Counted from the stretch's first letter, positions 27,109-36,308 are shown. The stretch: DNA of 64,000 bases from an unidentified bacterial endosymbiont (GCF_918320885.1 NZ_OU907312.1:1054465-1118464), one strand, 5' to 3'. The notes: a model not told the origin generated them from the sequence alone. Program-made: numbers and translations.

Positions 27109-27985
27109 AGCGTTTAAACTCCACGCTGAAGCTCTGTTTGCGGGGCACGCCATTCGCTAGTAGCGCTTGCTGTTCCTCATCAATGGCCGTGAGATACCAG
27201 CGTCCCAAGACATCCCCATAGCCCATCACCAATTCGACCGGCTTCATTTGGAAGCCAATCTCTCGCAACGCATCTAACTGAGCAATACCAGAAAACTGGG
27301 TAAAGACCACGCCACTCAAGGTAATAGTTTCACCCCCTTGATTAACCGCTTGCAAGGCATCAGGTCTCCCCAAACGCTCTTGTGCGATCACGTTATAGCT
27401 AATTTTGCGCTGTAATTTGTCAAAGGCGGCAGTCGTTAATCCAAAAAAGTAGCGCTGTCCCTGTTCAGCGATCAAGACCAGCAAATGGGAGCGAGGCCCG
27501 GTCAGCGTGGGCATTAAAGTTGAGCTCCGTTGAACGATGCTCTGCCGTTGGCCCAGCTCTTGGCCACTCCCCAGCTTGCTCTGCAGGGCCTGTAAGCTGC
27601 TGCTGACAGCCTGTTTAGCTTGGCTGATTGATTGGGCAGAGGCACTTAACTGGCTGTTGGCGTTGACCGCGGTGTTGATCCCTTGATTTACCTGCCGCAG
27701 GCTGCGGTCGATCTCCGCTAATCCAGCGCCCATCCGTGCGATCCCACGCGTGATGGCGTTCCGATCAGCCGAAGAGCTCCCCCCGGCTGAGACCAGCTTA
27801 GCCAGTGTGGATAATTGACCAGCAGTTCCAGAGAGTGCTGAGCTACTCTGGGCAGCCACCCGTAGTGCACTGCCCTCGGCGTGGGATTGCGTGACTAGCT
27901 CACTAAAACGATGGGTCTGGCCGGCAGCGCCGGCAATGGCGGTGGTCGATTGAGAGATAAGGTTAATAACCGAGGTGTTTGGCAT
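27083..27985 (-). CDS. Phage tail protein U (P2 gpU-like) with long N-terminal extension
   Basis: The C-terminal ~135 residues match gpU: the RYFFGLTTAAFDKLQRK strand, ETITLSGVVF, then GDVLGRWYLTAIDEEQ and the ending SVEFKRYGDDY. gpU caps the tail tube. The first ~165 residues are an Ala/Ser/Gln-rich, probably coiled region not found in P2 gpU, which is about half this length. It could be an assembly chaperone-like part or a fusion with former tape-measure sequence. It lies between the Rpn gene and gpX. Confidence 0.75.
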   Translation of the reverse strand: MPNTSVINLISQSTTAIAGAAGQTHRFSELVTQSHAEGSALRVAAQSSSALSGTAGQLSTLAKLVSAGGSSSADRNAITRGIARMGAGLAEIDRSLRQVNQGINTAVNANSQLSASAQSISQAKQAVSSSLQALQSKLGSGQELGQRQSIVQRSSTLMPTLTGPRSHLLVLIAEQGQRYFFGLTTAAFDKLQRKISYNVIAQERLGRPDALQAVNQGGETITLSGVVFTQFSGIAQLDALREIGFQMKPVELVMGYGDVLGRWYLTAIDEEQQALLANGVPRKQSFSVEFKRYGDDYTKF

Positions 27986-28044
27986 ACAACACCTCGCGGC
28001 CTGGTTGCCCGCGATTCATTGAGTTTGATAGCACTGCGGCTGCA

Positions 28045-28980
28045 TCAATGCAGCGCTTTTAACTCTTTCTTAGCAAGTCCAGTGATCTGCACGATATCCT
28101 CTGGTGACATCCCTCTCTCCAACAGACGCTTGGCAATCTCATGCTTCTCTTGTTGAACACCCTGCTGCATACCCTGCTGCATACCCTGTCGAATCCCTTC
28201 TTGCTTAAACTGTTGTGCAAAAGTCATGATATCCTCTCCTACTTCTGGTACTGCGCTGGCCAGTAGCGCTATGGCCTGATCACGCTCTTCGGGGTATTTC
28301 TCATCACCACACGCTTTGATAATATACTTTCCAATGTCCCTAACATAATCTGGGCCAATCTCTGAGTAGATTATAGTCAGTTTGCCCGCAGCAATCATCT
28401 TTTTCAGCCACCCCAATACCCGCTCTTGACGCGAATGCTTAAGCAGCATTTCTAGGACGTTGGCCAGGCCATGTTGCTCAATCTCTTCATCCGATAGGAC
28501 CGTTAAATCGATCAGTTGAAAGGGTTTAAGCGCCCACTGTTTAGCGAGCTCTGGATGGCTAAAACAGTCCCATATCTCACAGGAATAGGGGTAAGGCGAC
28601 ACTGTGCCGTGGTACATCACGATGGGCAATACGATGGGTAGCTTCTGATGGCCTTGGGCAAGATGTTGGTCCATAATAGTTACACCGTAACGCAGCATGC
28701 GGTAACTCATCATGGCCTTTTCAGTGCTTTGATGCTCACTGGCAAAAATGATATAACCCTCTTCTCCCCTGATTTTACAGCTGTAAACACAGTCGCTCTG
28801 TAATTTTTCCAGCCCTTGAAGCAGGTACTCACTATTAATCAGCGTCAGGGTTGACCAATCAATATCATTGACCAGCGCTGGGGGCAAGCAGGAGCGAAAG
28901 AGATCAATGGCGATCTTAATTTGTTGCATTGACCGCTTAAACAGCCGGTCGTGGGGGTGTGTTATTTTTGTTTCTGACAT
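28045..28980 (-). CDS. Rpn-family recombination-promoting nuclease / YhgA-like transposase
   Basis: This 311-residue protein of the Rpn (PD-(D/E)XK) family starts THPHDRLFKRSMQ, then has a DFL-type region, an IIFASEHQS motif (acidic and Gln residues of the nuclease core) and YRMLRYGVTIM. The C-terminal part contains Gln-rich repeats (GMQQGMQQGVQQ) and the ending MSPEDIVQITGL, typical of the family. RpnA in E. coli is a Ca2+-dependent DNase that promotes RecA-independent recombination. It sits between gpT and gpU in the same direction, so it is cargo inserted within the tail operon. Confidence 0.85.
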   Translation of the reverse strand: MSETKITHPHDRLFKRSMQQIKIAIDLFRSCLPPALVNDIDWSTLTLINSEYLLQGLEKLQSDCVYSCKIRGEEGYIIFASEHQSTEKAMMSYRMLRYGVTIMDQHLAQGHQKLPIVLPIVMYHGTVSPYPYSCEIWDCFSHPELAKQWALKPFQLIDLTVLSDEEIEQHGLANVLEMLLKHSRQERVLGWLKKMIAAGKLTIIYSEIGPDYVRDIGKYIIKACGDEKYPEERDQAIALLASAVPEVGEDIMTFAQQFKQEGIRQGMQQGMQQGVQQEKHEIAKRLLERGMSPEDIVQITGLAKKELKALH

Positions 28981-29029
28981 TCAGTTGTTCTCACCACGAT
29001 AGCAGTTTACAACACAGTGTGCCTATTCA

Positions 29030-31223
29030 CTAGTAAGCGGTATCATACCATGCGGTGCGCTGTTGCTGCTGGTGAAATTGTTCGAATAGGCTGTGCAAGT
29101 GGGGCATCAGATCGTTGGCGAGTTGCTTGGGATCTTTCATCTCACCCTGCACGGTGACTTGTACCGTTGGTGAAAACTGTAGCTGCTGATTGACCGCTGC
29201 TGGCGGCTTATCGGGTACGCTGATAGCTGGATGAGCTGCCTCTGGCAGCGGGGATTCACTGCCAAATAGTGATTTCCCTAACCAGCCACCTAATTGACCA
29301 CCGCCTAGGGTGCCCACCACGCTACCGAGTACCCCGCCAATGGCGATACCGATGGGGCCGCCCCAGGCGCCGACTAAGGCGCCTAATTTAGCACCAGCTA
29401 AGCCCCCCCGCTAAGCCGCCGACGGCATCGCCGTAACCGGCCCCTTTTTCGGCACTGGTGGTGGCGTGCTGAGCAGTGTCATAGATTTGATAAGCCGTAC
29501 TCCCGAGAGCTAAGGCACCCCCCAGATAGCCGCCAGCTTTGCCAAGGGCACCTCCCACTTTACCTAGTGTGGATTTGCCTAAATTGCTGATACCCCCTGG
29601 TTGGACTTTAGCTATCCCTCCTAATAAGGTGCCCTTGGCGACTGCCATTGCGCCTTTGCCGATACTCCAGCTGGCTTGTAGGGCTTTTAAGCCGATAAAG
29701 CCACCAGCTAAGGTGGTGATGGCGGCTATCGCCAGCGGTGCTTTTTCTGCTAGGTTAGCTAGCCCTAGGCCGAGCTGTTTCAGCAGGCTGCCAACGGTGT
29801 CGGTCAGGGGGCGTAGGGCATCCCCCACCTGTCGTGCGGCTTCATCCCAGGCTTGCACAACCTCAGCCCAGATCTGTTTGGACATCACGCGGCGATCGCG
29901 TAAATCTTTGTCTAGTTCACCGCTCACCCCGCTTGCTCCCTTTACCAGTTGATGTAGCAGGGCCTCATTTTGCATCGCTGCCGTGAGAGCGGCTTTGGTG
30001 TATTGGTTGGTAAAGAGATCGCCCGCTTTCATCGATTCAGCGAAGGCTTTCAGCATCGCCTGCTTTTTCGCCTGATTGCTCTCTTGGTCGATCGCTGCCA
30101 GGGTTTTGGACATCCTGGCAGCTTCTTCGGGATCGCTTTTCTCAATATACAGCTGGACGAGCTTAAAGGAGGCCAGTAGGGGATCCCAGCCTTTCTGAAT
30201 AAACTGCTGCATCACCGCTGGGTAGTCAATGCCAACCTTTGTATAGCGCTCTTTGGTCTCCATGGCACCCATCTTGGACATCCAGTTCTTCAGGATGGTG
30301 GCCGCTTCATCACTGGAGCCAGAGACCTTCATCATCACCTGTAAGGCAGCCCCGGCTTTGACTATGGCTTCAACGCCAGTAATGCCTAGCTTCTTGGTCT
30401 CCGCTAAGATTTGTGGGAACCATTTGGCCATATCGGAGGCCTCAAATGAGCCCTCTTTGCCCAAATAGGCAATTGACTCTAACGCCTGTTGCATCTGTTG
30501 CGGATCGACAATGCCGGCATTCTGCACCATGGCGGTCATCATGCGGGCGGTATCGCTGCTCTCCGAGCGTTGGCTGACGGAGAACTTGGCCAGACTGGGT
30601 GCCAATTGGACTGCTTGCTGCAATTCCATCCCGGCCCCGACCATCTGGTTGAGCGCTTCGGCCAGTTCATTGCGCGCTATCCCAACCTCTGAGGCGGTCT
30701 TAGCAATCAATTGGCCAATGCGGGCCTCCTCAGCCGTGCCGGCCTGCCCGGCTTTGATCACGATATCGCGGATCAAATCTTGGTAGTTGGCTGATAACAG
30801 GGTCGGTACCGCTACGGTGGCGGTTAATTTTAGGGCATCGCCAAGGGCCTGTTTCCCCTGAGCCATCCCCTGGCTGATGAGTTGATGACCACTGGCCCGC
30901 AGCTCTAATCCTTTGGCAGTCCGCCCCAGTTGCTGATAGGCCTGATCCAGGCTCTGTAGCTCAATGCCCGCTTTTTTTAGCGTGAGGAGGTTGCTTTCCA
31001 GCTGCCGCTGGATGCCGGTAGCGGCATCATCCCCACTGAGTTTTAGCCGCTGGAAATCGCGCTGTAGCTGTTGGGTCTCCCCAATGGTCTGTTGCCAGAG
31101 TCGCTGTTTGGCGGCTTGCTGCTGTAGCGCCTCAAGCTGTGAGCCTGCCTGTTTGACAGCTTTGCCAAGTGAGCCATCGACCGCACCGCCGATGACCAAT
31201 CCCATTGCGATATCACGTGCCAT
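29030..31223 (-). pseudogene. Phage tail tape measure protein T, frameshifted at a C7 run
   Basis: The first 611 residues (31223-29388) are a P2 gpT-like tape measure: an N-terminal coiled coil, a TMP core (VGIARNELAEALNQMVGAG, about residues 190-210), hydrophobic segments and a Gly-rich region. The frame then stops just after a run of seven C on the plus strand (29403-29409). Reading six instead of seven restores an uninterrupted 730-residue protein ending at 29030 with a typical RTAWYDTAY tail. The protein sets tail length. The lesion may be a true mutation, a phase-variable site, transcriptional slippage or a sequencing error. Confidence 0.8.
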
Positions 31224-31226
31224 CGG

Positions 31227-31414
31227 TTACTCCTCTAGCCACCACAGGGCCTGTTCTAGGGTGAGTTGGTCAATCTCCGAGGGCTGGAAGTGCAGCTCGC
31301 GGGCGAGCCGTTTCATCAGTCGGCACAGCGACTGGATTGGCAGCTGTGCTAGGGGAGACCAGGCGAAAATAGCCCTCCTGCAACCGCCGATAGTCGGTAA
31401 AGTGCAGTCCCTCT
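31227..31414 (-). CDS. Tail assembly chaperone E' extension (frameshift product)
   Basis: An open frame overlaps gpE in the +1 (equally -2) phase, and its end reads RLARELHFQPSEIDQLTLEQ followed by ALWWLEE, the hallmark of P2-type E' extensions. It ends 4 bases before gpT, the correct place. In P2 and lambda the joint is made by -1 frameshifting. Here the phase needs +1 or -2; Mu is a known -2 case. An ATG at 31316 exists but has no ribosome site. The start given is only the upstream limit of the open frame. Confidence 0.65.
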
Positions 31415-31599
31415 AACTCTTTGGGCGATACCTCCGCTAATAGCCCAAACAGAATCAGCTCGCGCTCTTCAATATCTTGTGGCGCCTGTTTGGCAGCACT
31501 ACGCATATCCCGCACTTTTGGTGCTCGCAGGCTTAGGCGATCGCGCAGCACGCCATCAAAGGGGGCGGGGTACTCTAGGGTGACGGTTAACTGTTCCAT
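31270..31599 (-). CDS. Phage tail assembly chaperone E (P2 gpE-like)
   Basis: This 109-residue protein between the tail tube and tape-measure genes has the gpE-type beginning (TVTLEYPAPFDGVLRDRLSL, RAPKVRDM) and helical middle (ELILFGLLAEVSPKELEGL). It coats the tape measure and recruits tube subunits together with the frameshifted E' form. The last ~25 residues are low in conservation because the other frame carries the conserved extension. Confidence 0.8.
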   Translation of the reverse strand: MEQLTVTLEYPAPFDGVLRDRLSLRAPKVRDMRSAAKQAPQDIEERELILFGLLAEVSPKELEGLHFTDYRRLQEGYFRLVSPSTAANPVAVPTDETARPRAALPALGD

Positions 31600-31610
31600 C
31601 CAGTAACTCC

Positions 31611-32114
31611 TTAAAGGCCTAAGGCCACTCGAATAGCGGTTAATTGATCGCGGCCATCAATGACTCGTACCGAGGCTAGGGGGTCAATCTCATAGAGGAG
31701 GGCGCCATCCAATTCGAATTTGTAGTAACTGCAGGCCAGCGTAAATTTACTTTCAGCTTTTTCCGCAGGTTTCCAGTCGCCCATATCGACTTCGGTGAGC
31801 ATCCCACGCATCGTTAAGATACAGGCCTGTACGGCGCCTTTGTGGTCGCGCAGCGCCCCTCTAAAGACACCATTAAACGCACTTTGATCGGCGACACCAA
31901 AGCACTGCAGCGCTTGCGGGGCTAGGGTGGATAGTGAGAAGTTGGCCTCTAACATCTCCAGGCCTAAGTCCATTTTGATCGGCGCATCCATGCCGCCGCC
32001 GCGATACTCTTCGGCTTTGATTTTGAGCTTTGGTGGGGTGACTTGGGTGGCGACACCCGCAAAGCTGATGCCGTCGATAAACAGATTCATATTGTAAAGG
32101 GTTTGCGGAATCAT
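31611..32114 (-). CDS. Phage major tail tube protein (P2 gpFII-like)
   Basis: This 167-residue protein starts MIPQTLYNMNLFIDG, as in P2 FII, with the central TPPKLKIKAEEYRGGGMDAP loop split across strands and a C-terminal IDPLASVRVIDG strand before the end. It polymerises into the inner tube. It overlaps the sheath gene by 4 bases. Confidence 0.92.
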   Translation of the reverse strand: MIPQTLYNMNLFIDGISFAGVATQVTPPKLKIKAEEYRGGGMDAPIKMDLGLEMLEANFSLSTLAPQALQCFGVADQSAFNGVFRGALRDHKGAVQACILTMRGMLTEVDMGDWKPAEKAESKFTLACSYYKFELDGALLYEIDPLASVRVIDGRDQLTAIRVALGL

Positions 32115-33328
32115 AAGTCGATGATCTCACTAATCCACTGGTTGGTTACTTCAACCCTAAAGTTAGGGTTCTCGGCTGGGGGCACATCCGTAAAGCGAAT
32201 GGTCCAGTAGACACGTCCCTGCTCTAGCTGAGTAGGGCTGTTGAGGGCTTCATCAGGATAGACTTCGAAGTTGATGATAGCCCCCTGGGCTCTTAAATCG
32301 CGCATAAAGGCTTGTACGCCTTCGGTCACCTCTTTGAGATAGGTTTTAGTGATGGAGCGATCGACAGCCCATTGATGGCCCAACAGAAGGGCCTCCATCA
32401 CCATATCGACGGTGCGTACGCGGGTGATAAAGGCCCACTTGGGATCGCTGGAGCAGCTGCGATTCCCCCATAAGCGATAGCTGCCCTCCCGAATAATGGT
32501 GGCGATATGGGCGCTATTGAGCAGGTTGGCGCGGCAGGTGTCATCGCCCTCAATAAATTCAATCGGTCGGGCGGTGCCGATCACCTCTAGCAGCGCTTTA
32601 TTGGAGGGTGAGGCCCAAAAACCAACTTGGCGATCGGTTTTAGCAAACAGGCCAGCGACCGCGGGGGAGGCGGGGACGATCTGCATCGTGTCACTCTCGG
32701 CATCCCAAATTTTTAGCCAAGGATCGACTGCGTAGACCCGTTGACTGCTGATTTCAGCAAAATATTGAATAGCAGCCTGATCATCGCGATTGGGGCCATC
32801 AATAATGGCAATGGCTTTTAGCTTATCGGCTAAAGCCTGCATCGCCGTGGCGACGGCTGGGTGTGCTGAGTGGCCCGGGCAGAGGATTAAACGGGGTTGG
32901 GCATTGTGCACTGATTTGCCATCCAACAGCACCTGCATCCCGGTGCGCTGCCCCTCAGCTCCGATCCCACCAATCAGAGCAGTCATCAGTGGGCTGGTCT
33001 CTGTAGTGGCAGTCGATTTGCGAGCGGGTTTTTCTGCTGCTTCAGGGGCGTGCTCGGTAGGGTTTAAGGGTACCCCCACCGCAACCACCACGGCGGCGGA
33101 TTGGGCAAAGATGCCGCGAGCAGATTGAGCGATAGCACTACCTGCCCCGAACTGTTGTACTGCCTCCCGCTGGTTGGTGAGTAACACCGGTTGGTGTGGC
33201 GGGGCTAATGCGGTCGCCGGGGTATAGGTGTCCACGAGACCAATAATTGAAGCGGCGGGGGTGGCTATCGGGCGTGGTCCACTATCAATCAGCGTTACCG
33301 TCACCCCATGGAAAAAAGCACTGGTCAT
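32111..33328 (-). CDS. Phage tail sheath protein (P2 gpFI-like)
   Basis: This 405-residue protein starts with the FFHGVTVTLIDSGPRPI motif, followed by SIIGLVDT. Middle sheath motifs include LLNSAHIATIIREGSYRLWG, then NRSCSSDPKWAFI and VRTVDMVMEALL. The C-terminal strand IRFTDVPPAENPNFRVEVTN makes the subunit handshake. It forms the contractile sheath, and its presence defines this as a myovirus-type tail. Confidence 0.93.
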   Translation of the reverse strand: MTSAFFHGVTVTLIDSGPRPIATPAASIIGLVDTYTPATALAPPHQPVLLTNQREAVQQFGAGSAIAQSARGIFAQSAAVVVAVGVPLNPTEHAPEAAEKPARKSTATTETSPLMTALIGGIGAEGQRTGMQVLLDGKSVHNAQPRLILCPGHSAHPAVATAMQALADKLKAIAIIDGPNRDDQAAIQYFAEISSQRVYAVDPWLKIWDAESDTMQIVPASPAVAGLFAKTDRQVGFWASPSNKALLEVIGTARPIEFIEGDDTCRANLLNSAHIATIIREGSYRLWGNRSCSSDPKWAFITRVRTVDMVMEALLLGHQWAVDRSITKTYLKEVTEGVQAFMRDLRAQGAIINFEVYPDEALNSPTQLEQGRVYWTIRFTDVPPAENPNFRVEVTNQWISEIIDL

Positions 33329-33412
33329 GAACAGTATCTCTCTAAAAAAGTTTACAATAAGTTATTAATCTTTAAAGAAATTCATATTCTTTTAGATAAC
33401 CAGAAAAATTAT

Positions 33413-34429
33413 TTATGCTAATGGATTATGTTGAGCAAGGAAATTTATTACAAAGTAATAACTTAATACAGTATCCTGACCACAATAAATAAATTCCGCA
33501 TGTGAAGCGGCGGGCATTTCGAATATACCGGAATTATGAGCATGAGCAGGTGAATATATTGAATTGGAGCCTACTTCAAGTGAAGCACCACTTGCACCAT
33601 GGTTGGCAATACAAAATTTAGAACCTTTAGGGACAGAAGTGGGTAGTTTAATATTTATTTTACTATCAACCCAAAATATTATAAATGATCCAACATGTAT
33701 TTCTGATAACTCAATTTCTGTTTCAGATAGAATATTTTCTGAATATTTATTATCTACTAATTGATTTGAACTATTTCTCCTTTTATCAAAAAAGAATACT
33801 CCTGAATTATTTTCTAAGGCGGTTTGCACAAATTCAGTCGTCGCAATCGATGAATCTTTACTAAATGGCTGTGGTGTTGGGGTTGTTGGGTGACCTTGTA
33901 GAACAGGATCAATTCTAGTTAAATATTGGTGATGTGGATCAGGCTCTGAGACATGTTGATTGAGCACATCAACAAGCTCTTTCCGGGTGGCTAACACAAC
34001 AGCTGGATCAATGGTGAGGGCTACAGCAGTCGCACTGCTGACGATCAAGACCAGGCGGATCACCTGCGTTCGACCGGCACCCTCTTCTAGCTTGGGCTTG
34101 TAGGTCTCTGGGCAGTTAGCCACCGCACAGAGCTCCCCGTGCTCATCAAACAGACCAATTTCGCGGATCCACCAACCGCCAACCTCTTCCCGGAGGATGG
34201 CCTCGGCGATCAGGTGGCTACGGTTGTCTGGATCGATGGTGAGACTACTAAGAGCCACTCGATACTGTTCGTGCACTAAGGTAGTTTGTGCTGAATGAAG
34301 CGGTGGCAGCTGGCCGTCACCATCGCCCACCGCTAAGTGGGTGAGTTGTATCTGGGCATGATGAGCGATCGCTGCGGTGATTTTAGCCTCGCCCAGCGCG
34401 GTTAATAATGCCCCGTAGTGTTGTGACAC
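33413..34429 (-). CDS. Phage tail fiber protein (P2 gpH-like) with variable AT-rich tip
   Basis: The first ~150 residues match the P2 gpH baseplate-attachment domain (ALLTALGEAKITAAIAHH, LTHLAVGDG, EVGGWWIREIGLFDEHGEL). A short linker has the QPFSKDSSIATTEFVQTAL sequence typical of fiber proteins. The last ~135 residues, encoded at about 33413-33830, are clearly AT-richer and unrelated. They likely form the receptor-binding tip, acquired by exchange. P2 gpH is about twice as long, and no gpG chaperone gene follows. The tip probably sets host range. Confidence 0.8.
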   Translation of the reverse strand: MSQHYGALLTALGEAKITAAIAHHAQIQLTHLAVGDGDGQLPPLHSAQTTLVHEQYRVALSSLTIDPDNRSHLIAEAILREEVGGWWIREIGLFDEHGELCAVANCPETYKPKLEEGAGRTQVIRLVLIVSSATAVALTIDPAVVLATRKELVDVLNQHVSEPDPHHQYLTRIDPVLQGHPTTPTPQPFSKDSSIATTEFVQTALENNSGVFFFDKRRNSSNQLVDNKYSENILSETEIELSEIHVGSFIIFWVDSKINIKLPTSVPKGSKFCIANHGASGASLEVGSNSIYSPAHAHNSGIFEMPAASHAEFIYCGQDTVLSYYFVINFLAQHNPLA

Positions 34430-34431
34430 TG

Positions 34432-35064
34432 CTATTCTCCATGAAGTGAGTCTAGGGGGTGAATCACCAGCAGATCACCGTCAAAACAGCCTACTGTCGC
34501 ACAATAGAGAGCGGGTAGGGCTGGATCGTCGATGGGGCCTAGCAATGCTTGGATCACCAGCAGATCGCCGTCAAAACAACCCAGTTGCACGGAGCAATGA
34601 CCTAACGATTTAACAGCGATGGTGAGCGCATAGGGGCGGCTGGCGGGTTTGGCATCATCGAGTAGCCGTTGCAGCTCGAGATAGGTCTCCTCAGAGATCC
34701 CGGTCTCTATGACAGACAATACAATAGTAAAGGTCCCGGGCGCTCCTGGTGGCGTGGTTTGCCACCACTCAGTAATTTTAAAATCCCCGGCAAAGGGGGC
34801 GATCACCCGTTTTAAGGCGCTGAGGGTGCCCTTGTGCTGATGGATATAGAAGGCGTTGCTGACCATCAAGCGTTTGGTAGCTTCTGGCCAGTTGGGATCC
34901 CAACGATCTACCGAACGGGCCCAGGCGAGATAGGGCAGCAGCGCTAAGGGGCAGTGTTCCGGGCTCCAGAGCTGGGTAATCGGCAGCGGACAGGGCTGAT
35001 TGAGGGTATCGGCTAGTGCGCGCTCCAAGCGCGTGGCATTAGGTGGCAGCAGCTGGCTACTCAT
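34432..35064 (-). CDS. Phage tail protein I (P2 gpI-like)
   Basis: I place the start at the ATG at 35064 (MSSQLLPPNATRLERALAD), which matches P2 gpI; an upstream start at 35097 lies within gpJ. The protein is ~210 residues with LWSPEHCPLALLPYLAWARS and the YIHQHKGTLSALKRVI segment, all typical. gpI forms the baseplate wedge with gpJ and gpW. The C-terminus carries the ten-residue motif GCFDGDLLVI twice, about 30 residues apart. The gene overlaps gpJ by 8 bases. Confidence 0.88.
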   Translation of the reverse strand: MSSQLLPPNATRLERALADTLNQPCPLPITQLWSPEHCPLALLPYLAWARSVDRWDPNWPEATKRLMVSNAFYIHQHKGTLSALKRVIAPFAGDFKITEWWQTTPPGAPGTFTIVLSVIETGISEETYLELQRLLDDAKPASRPYALTIAVKSLGHCSVQLGCFDGDLLVIQALLGPIDDPALPALYCATVGCFDGDLLVIHPLDSLHGE

Positions 35065-35941
35065 CAGCACCTTGGTAGCTGAGGTCAATCTGTTCACAAT
35101 AAGCGGCTTGTTGACTACTTAAAATTAGATCGTCCGTGGGCGCTATCAGCTCGATCCGCTGTACCCCCTCTACATGCAGGGCGGCAAACAGCGCTGAGCA
35201 GCGAATATCCCGCCCCAAGCGCTGCAGCTGCTGGGTATACTGGATCACCTGTTGCCGGGAGGCGGCCATAATGGGCTCGATGGCTGGTCCTGGATAGAGC
35301 CATAATCCGGCGTTGATGCGATAGGGGACGATCTCGGCAGCTTGGACGGTTAGCCGATCGGCCACTGGTCGAACCGCCTCACCGGAGAGCGCCTGCTCAA
35401 CCGTGGTCAGTAACTCTGTGGAAGCGGCGCCACTAGTCTCACTGGAGAGCAGGGTGACAACCACGGTGGCGGGTTGAGGACTCTCGACACTGGCATCAAT
35501 CACCCGGCCATCGGCTGACAAGGCCCGATAGCGATAGGCGGCGCGGGAGCCAGCCACCGATAGCCCTTCAAACGCCTGCGGTACCCGAGCGCGCAGGCTG
35601 CTATCGCTCTCATAGCAGGGCGCCACGGGCGGGTTAGCCTGAGGATCGCCTGGAGTCACGAGTAGCCTGGAGACATTGACGTTAGCCGCTAACTGCTCTA
35701 AATCGGCACCGACGGCAAAAGCCAATAACACGGAGCAGGCGGCATCATTAATGCGGGCTCGCAGCTGGAGTTCCCGGTAGGCGGCCAGCTCTAGTAGTTT
35801 GATCACGGGATCGGATTCCAGTGGGGCCTCCCAGCGCTCGCCCATCAGAGTACGAAACAGCGCTAACAGCTGCTGATAAAGGGTCTCAAAGTCTAGAGAC
35901 TCCACCACCTCAGGGGGTGGCAGTTGTGCCAGATCGATCAC
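35057..35941 (-). CDS. Phage baseplate wedge protein J (P2 gpJ-like)
   Basis: This 294-residue Baseplate_J family member has an N-terminal PEVVESLDFETLYQQLLALF, AAYRELQLRARINDAA, then RVPQAFEGLSVAGSRAAYRY split across the middle, and a C-terminal VPYRINAGLWLYPGP. It is a structural wedge of the contractile baseplate. It overlaps gpW by 4 bases and gpI by 8. Confidence 0.93.
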   Translation of the reverse strand: MIDLAQLPPPEVVESLDFETLYQQLLALFRTLMGERWEAPLESDPVIKLLELAAYRELQLRARINDAACSVLLAFAVGADLEQLAANVNVSRLLVTPGDPQANPPVAPCYESDSSLRARVPQAFEGLSVAGSRAAYRYRALSADGRVIDASVESPQPATVVVTLLSSETSGAASTELLTTVEQALSGEAVRPVADRLTVQAAEIVPYRINAGLWLYPGPAIEPIMAASRQQVIQYTQQLQRLGRDIRCSALFAALHVEGVQRIELIAPTDDLILSSQQAAYCEQIDLSYQGADE

Positions 35942-36270
35942 CAGGCCATCACTAAAACGATTGGCGCCGCCGCATAGTGGCCCCGGATATTAAAATGAAT
36001 GGAGCCCTCAACAATGGCTTCCACCTGGACTGCCGTGAGTTTGAGCCGCGGCTCCCAGCGGCTGATGGCCCGGGCAGCTTCTGCCTGCACCGCGGAGATC
36101 CAGCCGCGGTTAATTGGTAAATCGACATAGCGTGGTAGCTCTGAGCCATACTCTGGTCGCATGCGGCGGCTGCCGAGCGGGGTGGTCAAAATATCTTTAA
36201 TGGATTGCTGCAGATGGGCGATCCCAGACAGCGGGGCACCACTACTGCGATGCATGCCAGTTAATTCCAT
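35938..36270 (-). CDS. Phage baseplate protein W (P2 gpW / T4 gp25-like)
   Basis: I place the start at the ATG at 36270 (MELTGMHRSSGAPLSGIAHL), consistent with P2 gpW. The ~110-residue protein has SIKDILTTPLGSRRMRPEYG, the signature of gp25-like lysozyme-related wedge proteins, and a WEPRLKLTAVQVE strand. In P2 it follows gpV directly; here a toxin-antitoxin pair on the other strand separates them. Its own upstream region is therefore shared with the yefM promoter. Confidence 0.88.
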   Translation of the reverse strand: MELTGMHRSSGAPLSGIAHLQQSIKDILTTPLGSRRMRPEYGSELPRYVDLPINRGWISAVQAEAARAISRWEPRLKLTAVQVEAIVEGSIHFNIRGHYAAAPIVLVMAW

Positions 36271-36308
36271 TGGTACAATCAAAAAATATAGGTACAATAA
36301 TAAGTACC
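36270..36308 (+). promoter_or_regulatory. yefM-yoeB promoter with GGTAC operator repeats
   Basis: TTGGTA (36270-36275) and TACAAT (36293-36298) are spaced by 17 bases, a good sigma-70 promoter. It overlaps two direct GGTACAAT repeats (36272-36279, 36291-36298) and an inverted GTACC at 36304-36308. YefM-type antitoxins repress their own promoter at TGTACA-like palindromes, so these are likely operators. Confidence 0.6.
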
